Source: an uncultured Alphaproteobacteria bacterium (lineage in GTDB: Bacteria; Pseudomonadota; Alphaproteobacteria; HIMB59; GCA-002718135). From it: a stretch of DNA of 64,000 bases. A program made the translations under genes and the position numbers. Shown piece after piece: positions 59,284 through 64,000 of this stretch (position 1 is its first letter; the number at the start of each line of letters is the position of its first letter). Location of the stretch: positions 97,944-161,943 of the forward strand of contig CACJZA010000001.1 of NCBI GenBank assembly GCA_902597795.1, given 5' to 3'. Under the pieces are notes generated by a model. That model saw nothing but the letters and a program-made list of their open reading frames with translations, searched no databases and had not been told where the DNA came from.

Positions 59284-59943
59284 ATGAGTGAAACATTTGA
59301 AATTGCAAGAAAAAATATGGTTGTTAATCAATTAAGACCAAACAAAATTAATGAAGAAAATATCTTACAAATATTTGAAAATACACCTAAAGAAAATTAT
59401 TTAGATGTCAGCTTAAGTAAGAATTGTTACCTAGATAATAATTTAGATATAACTGACAAAAGAGGATATCTTAAAAATTTACACCTAGCTCAAATTATAA
59501 AATACTCGAAAATTTTACCTAATGATAAGGTATTGCATATAGGGGGCTTAACTGGCTACTTTTCTGCTTTAATTAGCTCACTATGTAAAGAACTTCATGT
59601 TGTAGAGGAAAATAGAAAACTATTTAAATTATTAGAACATAATATTAACAATATTGATAATACTAATATTAGTTTATTTAATCATAATTTATTAGATGGA
59701 TTATCTGATAAAGCTCCATTTAGCTTAATTATTATTGACGGACCTATATTTAAAATAACTGATAAGTTAAAGAATCAACTAGCTATGAATGGAGGAAGGT
59801 TAATATATATTAAAAAAATATATGATAATTTGGGTAAAGCTTATAAAATTATAAGAAATGAAGATTTGTATTCATCTGAGTATTTATTTGATGTAATGTG
59901 TAGTTATCAAATTCAAGAACAACAAAAGGTTTTTAAATTTTAA
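59284..59943 (+). CDS. pcm: Protein-L-isoaspartate O-methyltransferase-like
   Basis: ARKNMVVNQLRPNKINEENILQIFENTPKENYLD…LHLAQIIKYSKILPNDKVLHIGGLTGYFSALIS; precedes tolC. Confidence 0.85.
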   Translation: MSETFEIARKNMVVNQLRPNKINEENILQIFENTPKENYLDVSLSKNCYLDNNLDITDKRGYLKNLHLAQIIKYSKILPNDKVLHIGGLTGYFSALISSLCKELHVVEENRKLFKLLEHNINNIDNTNISLFNHNLLDGLSDKAPFSLIIIDGPIFKITDKLKNQLAMNGGRLIYIKKIYDNLGKAYKIIRNEDLYSSEYLFDVMCSYQIQEQQKVFKF

Positions 59944-61230
59944 ATGAGATTATTTATATTTTTGTTATTACTTATTTATTCTAAATCTATATTTGCTCTA
60001 TCGATTGATGATTCTGTAAAAAGTACGATTGCAAATAATTTGAAAGTTAAAATTGCTTTTGAAAAACTGAATGAAAGCAAAGAAAATATTGAGATAGCTG
60101 TAGGCAAAAAACTTCCAACAGTTACCGGCACAATTTCTGGTACATATAGTAATAGCGATACAACATCAGCAGCTGGTGTATCATCAACACCAGAGACTTT
60201 TACAGATAAATACAAAATTAGCATTACTCAAAATTTGTATGATGGCGGTGAAAAAAATTTAGAAATTGAAAGATCAAAAATTATTTACGAAAATGCAGTA
60301 ATAAATTTTTATAAAACAGTTCAAGATTTATCTCTAACAGCTGTAGAAGGTTATTTAACCGTAATAAATTATGAAAAATCATTAGAGGCTTCCGAAAAGA
60401 ATTTTGACTCTGTTTCAAGATTTTTAGAAGAAGTAAAGTTAAAATATGAATTGGGATCAGCAACCATAACTGAACTGAAAAATGCTGAAAGTGCTTTTTC
60501 AATTGCTGAAACAAATCTTTTTTCAGCCGAACAAAACTACAATGTCAGTTTAAAAACATTTAAATCAATTGTTGGTAAAGAAGCTATTAATTTACAAGAT
60601 TATGTAAATATACAAGATGATTTGAATTTTGATAACATAATTTCTGAAGTTTATAAGAATAATTTTAACATTTTAATTGCTCAAAATAATATTAAAATTA
60701 AAGAATTTGATCTCTCAAAAGAAAAAAGTTCCAATAGACCTACCTTAGATATAACAGCTTCAACAGAGTATTCCGATGGTTCAAGAATAGATGCTGGAAG
60801 TGAAAATACCAATGCATCAATAGGTCTAACTTTAACAATTCCTATATTTCAGCAAAACATTGACAAATCAGATATTAGAAAAATAAATTCTCAAATTCTA
60901 CAAGCTGAAATTGAGTTAGAGGATCTTAAAGAAAGTTTAAATATTGAGGTATCAAACTATTATAAAAACTATTTAGTTAGTAAATCAAATTTAAATACAT
61001 CTTTATTAACTATAGAATATGCAAATACTCTTCTAGAAAGTACTCAAGAGGAATACAACCTAGGGACAAAATCTATCACTGATCTAATAGAAGCAGAAAC
61101 TAATCTTTTAAACGTAAATGTTGAATATTTTAATGCAAATAAAAACTATCTGATTAATTATTTTAATTTACTAGCTTTAGATGGTTCACTGATTAAATTA
61201 TTTGAGGAGTATCTTCCTAGTTATAATTAG
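59944..61230 (+). CDS. tolC: TolC-family outer-membrane efflux protein
   Basis: Signal peptide, KLPTVTGTISGTYSNS, ITQNLYDGGEKNLEIERSK, LLESTQEEYNLGTKSITDLIEAETNLLNVNVEYFNANKNYLINYFNLLALDGSL. Confidence 0.93.
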   Translation: MRLFIFLLLLIYSKSIFALSIDDSVKSTIANNLKVKIAFEKLNESKENIEIAVGKKLPTVTGTISGTYSNSDTTSAAGVSSTPETFTDKYKISITQNLYDGGEKNLEIERSKIIYENAVINFYKTVQDLSLTAVEGYLTVINYEKSLEASEKNFDSVSRFLEEVKLKYELGSATITELKNAESAFSIAETNLFSAEQNYNVSLKTFKSIVGKEAINLQDYVNIQDDLNFDNIISEVYKNNFNILIAQNNIKIKEFDLSKEKSSNRPTLDITASTEYSDGSRIDAGSENTNASIGLTLTIPIFQQNIDKSDIRKINSQILQAEIELEDLKESLNIEVSNYYKNYLVSKSNLNTSLLTIEYANTLLESTQEEYNLGTKSITDLIEAETNLLNVNVEYFNANKNYLINYFNLLALDGSLIKLFEEYLPSYN

Positions 61231-61268
61231 AGTTTTATTAATTTAATTAAACATTTATAATACCTGTT

Positions 61269-61553
61269 ATGAATACAAAAAATTCTATCAATGAATCTCT
61301 TGAAGTCATACGAAGAGCACTTGAAGATGAAAAAAATATTTCAAATAAGGATCTATCATCCAATATTTTGATACTTAACCAAAAGGTTAACAGTGATGGT
61401 ACAATAAAATTACTTCAAAAAGACGAAGAGATAAATAGTGAAATTAATGATATTATAGACCAAAAACTTTCCTATCTTGTAGAAAATAAAATTGAAAAAA
61501 TACTTGATGAGAAAATCCCAAAATTACTAAAAAATTATTTCGATTCAAAATAG
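61269..61553 (+). CDS. Short PopZ/DUF2497-like protein
   Basis: N-terminal SINESLEVIRRALEDEK and C-terminal amphipathic LVENKIEKILDEKIPKLLKNYF; located between tolC and valS, the usual DUF2497 position. Confidence 0.6.
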   Translation: MNTKNSINESLEVIRRALEDEKNISNKDLSSNILILNQKVNSDGTIKLLQKDEEINSEINDIIDQKLSYLVENKIEKILDEKIPKLLKNYFDSK

Positions 61554-61558
61554 TTACG

Positions 61559-64000
61559 ATGCAGCTTGATAAATTTTTTGATTTTTTAAAAGATGAAAAA
61601 AATCTTTATTCCCAATGGGAGCAATCAAATTGTTTTAAACCACAAAAAGGAGGTGAACCTTATTCTATAATGATGCCACCACCTAATGTTACAGGTAGCT
61701 TACATATGGGTCATGCTTTGACCTTCACAATTCAAGATATATTAATCAGGTACCATAGAATGAAGGGTATGGAAGTATTGTGGCAAGCAGGTACAGATCA
61801 CGCAGGAATAGCTACTCAGATGGTGGTTGAAAGAAAATTAAGTGAGTCAAACCTAGATCGACGATCTCTAGGAAGAGAAAAGTTTATTGAAAAAGTATGG
61901 GAATGGAAAAAAGAGTCGGGTGGTCAGATAAGTAATCAATTAAGAAGACTTGGTGCTTCTGCAGATTGGTCGAGAGAAAGATTTACAATGGATGAAGGTC
62001 TTTCCAATGCAGTTAAGAAAGTTTTTGTTAATTTATTTAATGATGGAATTATTTATAAAGATAAGAGATTGGTGAATTGGGATCCAAAACTTTTAACAGC
62101 TATTTCTGATCTAGAAGTAGAGCAAAGAGATACTGAAGGAAGTTTATGGCATATTAAATATCCTATAGATGAAAATAATCATATCATTGTTGCAACAACA
62201 AGACCCGAGACAATGTTAGGTGATACCGCAGTTGCCGTTCATCCAGATGATGAAAAATATAAAAATCTAATTGGCAAATTTTGTAACTTACCAATTTCAA
62301 ATAAGAAAATACCAATCATTGCTGATGAATATGCAGATCCTGAAAAAGGTTCTGGAGCTGTAAAAATTACGCCTGCACATGATTTTAATGATTTTGAGGT
62401 AGGAAAGAGACATGATTTAGAATTTATTAATATTTTTGATGAAAATGCTAAACTGAACTCAAATGTGCCTGAAGAATTTCAAAATTTAGATCGATTTGAC
62501 GCAAGAAAACTAATTTTAAAAAAATTAGATGAAATGAATTTATTAATTAAAGAAGAAAAACAGCAAATGGTCATACCATATGGTGATAGATCAGGTGTTG
62601 TGATTGAGCCATGGCTAACAGACCAATGGTTTTGTGATGCAAAAAAATTATCAGTTGATCCAATATCAGCTGTTAGAGATAATAGTTCTAAATTTATTCC
62701 TAAACAATGGGAAAATACATTTTATAATTGGATGGAAAATATTCAACCGTGGTGTATTTCAAGACAGTTATGGTGGGGACATCAAATTCCTGCATGGTAT
62801 GGTCCTGATAATAAATATTTTGTTAGTGAAACTCTAGAAGGGGCACAAAATCAAGCAAAAGAATTTTATGGAAAGGATGTTGAGCTTAGACAAGATGAAG
62901 ACGTTCTAGATACTTGGTTTTCTTCTGCTCTATGGACATTCTCTACTTTGGATTGGCCAAATAAAACCTATGAATTAGATAGATTTTATCCTGGCAACGT
63001 TTTAGTTACTGGTTTTGATATCATATTTTTTTGGGTTGCACGGATGATGATGATGGGTTCTTATTTTATGAGGGAAACTCCATTTAAAGATATTTATATT
63101 CATCCTTTAATACGTGATGAAAAAGGACAAAAAATGTCTAAATCAAAAGGGAACATAATTGATCCTTTAGATTTATTAGATAAATATGGCGCTGATACAT
63201 TAAGATTTACACTAACAGCACTATTAAATCCTGGACGAGATGTAAAATTATCTGAAGCTAGAGTTAAAGGATATAAATCATTCACAAATAAAATTTGGAA
63301 TGCTGGAAAATTTTTACAATTGAATAATTCAATTTTTATAGATGATATTTCAATTGATTCAATTATTTTTGATGCAAACAAATGGATAATAAAAGAATTG
63401 AATGATTTAAACACTCAACTTGATCAATTAACTAAAAAGTATTTGTTTCATGAAATAGCCAATAAAATTTATCATTTCGTATGGCATACTTATTGTGATT
63501 GGTACATTGAAATTATTAAACAAAATTTTGAAAATGAAAAATTTGCTGATGAAATTAAAAAAGTTTCTGGATGGACATTTATTCAAGTTTTAAAGATTAT
63601 ACATCCCATTATGCCATTTATAAGTGAAAAATTATGGAGATCTTTAGTTGATGATAAATCATATTTAATGAACCAAGTTTTGCAAAATTATTCAACAAAT
63701 AATTCTTTTAATAATTCTAAAAAAAACTTCGACATATTTATTGAATTCATAACATCTATAAGAAATTTGAGATCAGAGCTAAATATACCCTATAAACAAT
63801 TAATTAATATCTCCATAGAAGCAAAAAATGAAGAACTTAATAATTTTCTAATTGACTGTAAAAATGAAATAAGTAATTTTTTAAAAACCAAAGATATTAG
63901 TTTTGATAAAATTCAACCTAATAAGAATTCAGCTTTAATTGTATTAACATCATTATCAGTTTTAATCCCTTTAGATGGTATTATTGACTCAGAAGCAGAA
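61559..64000 (+). CDS. valS: Valyl-tRNA synthetase (partial, runs off right edge)
   Basis: From ATG at 61559: MQLDKFFDFLKDEKNLYSQWEQSNCFKPQKGGEPYSIMMPPPNVTGSLHMGHALTFTIQDILIRYHRMKG…; KMSKSKGN signature near 63130; not in ORF list because no stop in window. Confidence 0.97.
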   Translation, partial: MQLDKFFDFLKDEKNLYSQWEQSNCFKPQKGGEPYSIMMPPPNVTGSLHMGHALTFTIQDILIRYHRMKGMEVLWQAGTDHAGIATQMVVERKLSESNLDRRSLGREKFIEKVWEWKKESGGQISNQLRRLGASADWSRERFTMDEGLSNAVKKVFVNLFNDGIIYKDKRLVNWDPKLLTAISDLEVEQRDTEGSLWHIKYPIDENNHIIVATTRPETMLGDTAVAVHPDDEKYKNLIGKFCNLPISNKKIPIIADEYADPEKGSGAVKITPAHDFNDFEVGKRHDLEFINIFDENAKLNSNVPEEFQNLDRFDARKLILKKLDEMNLLIKEEKQQMVIPYGDRSGVVIEPWLTDQWFCDAKKLSVDPISAVRDNSSKFIPKQWENTFYNWMENIQPWCISRQLWWGHQIPAWYGPDNKYFVSETLEGAQNQAKEFYGKDVELRQDEDVLDTWFSSALWTFSTLDWPNKTYELDRFYPGNVLVTGFDIIFFWVARMMMMGSYFMRETPFKDIYIHPLIRDEKGQKMSKSKGNIIDPLDLLDKYGADTLRFTLTALLNPGRDVKLSEARVKGYKSFTNKIWNAGKFLQLNNSIFIDDISIDSIIFDANKWIIKELNDLNTQLDQLTKKYLFHEIANKIYHFVWHTYCDWYIEIIKQNFENEKFADEIKKVSGWTFIQVLKIIHPIMPFISEKLWRSLVDDKSYLMNQVLQNYSTNNSFNNSKKNFDIFIEFITSIRNLRSELNIPYKQLINISIEAKNEELNNFLIDCKNEISNFLKTKDISFDKIQPNKNSALIVLTSLSVLIPLDGIIDSEAE

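Noticed and set aside
62634-63414. ORFs within valS (62634-62837 +, 63100-63414 -)
   Set aside because: valS frame is open across the region from 61559 to the window end; these are alternate-frame or antisense ORFs.
1-64000. CRISPR arrays, transposons, prophage, toxin-antitoxin or defence islands
   Set aside because: No spaced direct repeats, transposase, integrase or Cas/defence motifs seen on reading the window and the ORF list.

Overview
The window is an AT-rich, very gene-dense segment of a streamlined alphaproteobacterial chromosome. It looks like a pelagic, SAR11/HIMB59-like lineage, inferred from gene content, composition and compactness rather than from any search. It is mostly core metabolism and transport. 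Contents include a TRAP transporter, nrdR-rib-nusB-thiL, a membrane pyrophosphatase, rpmF-plsX-ihfA, a proteorhodopsin, rplM-rpsI-argC, hom-recJ, an Irr/Fur-like regulator, nhaD, riboswitch-controlled thiB-thiP, and a CUT1 sugar ABC transporter. It also has fatty-acid/acyl-CoA genes, an iolC-iolB-aldolase-nucleosidase-cupin operon, aapJQMP, umuDC with a good alphaproteobacterial SOS box, and pcm-tolC-popZ-like-valS. There are five tRNAs (Glu, Pro, Arg, Asn, Cys), a TPP riboswitch and several clear intrinsic terminators. I saw no mobile elements, CRISPR arrays, rRNA genes or integrases. The most interesting signals are the orphan lower-inositol-like operon with an embedded nucleosidase and cupin (46.3-50.2 kb), the SOS box at umuDC, ABC systems lacking their ATPase genes (thiBP and the sugar transporter), and apparent gene losses at normally conserved loci (fabH, DUF177/yceD, glpX). 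I did not find convincing evidence of a wholly new system; the 46-50 kb operon is the best candidate for unassigned biochemistry.
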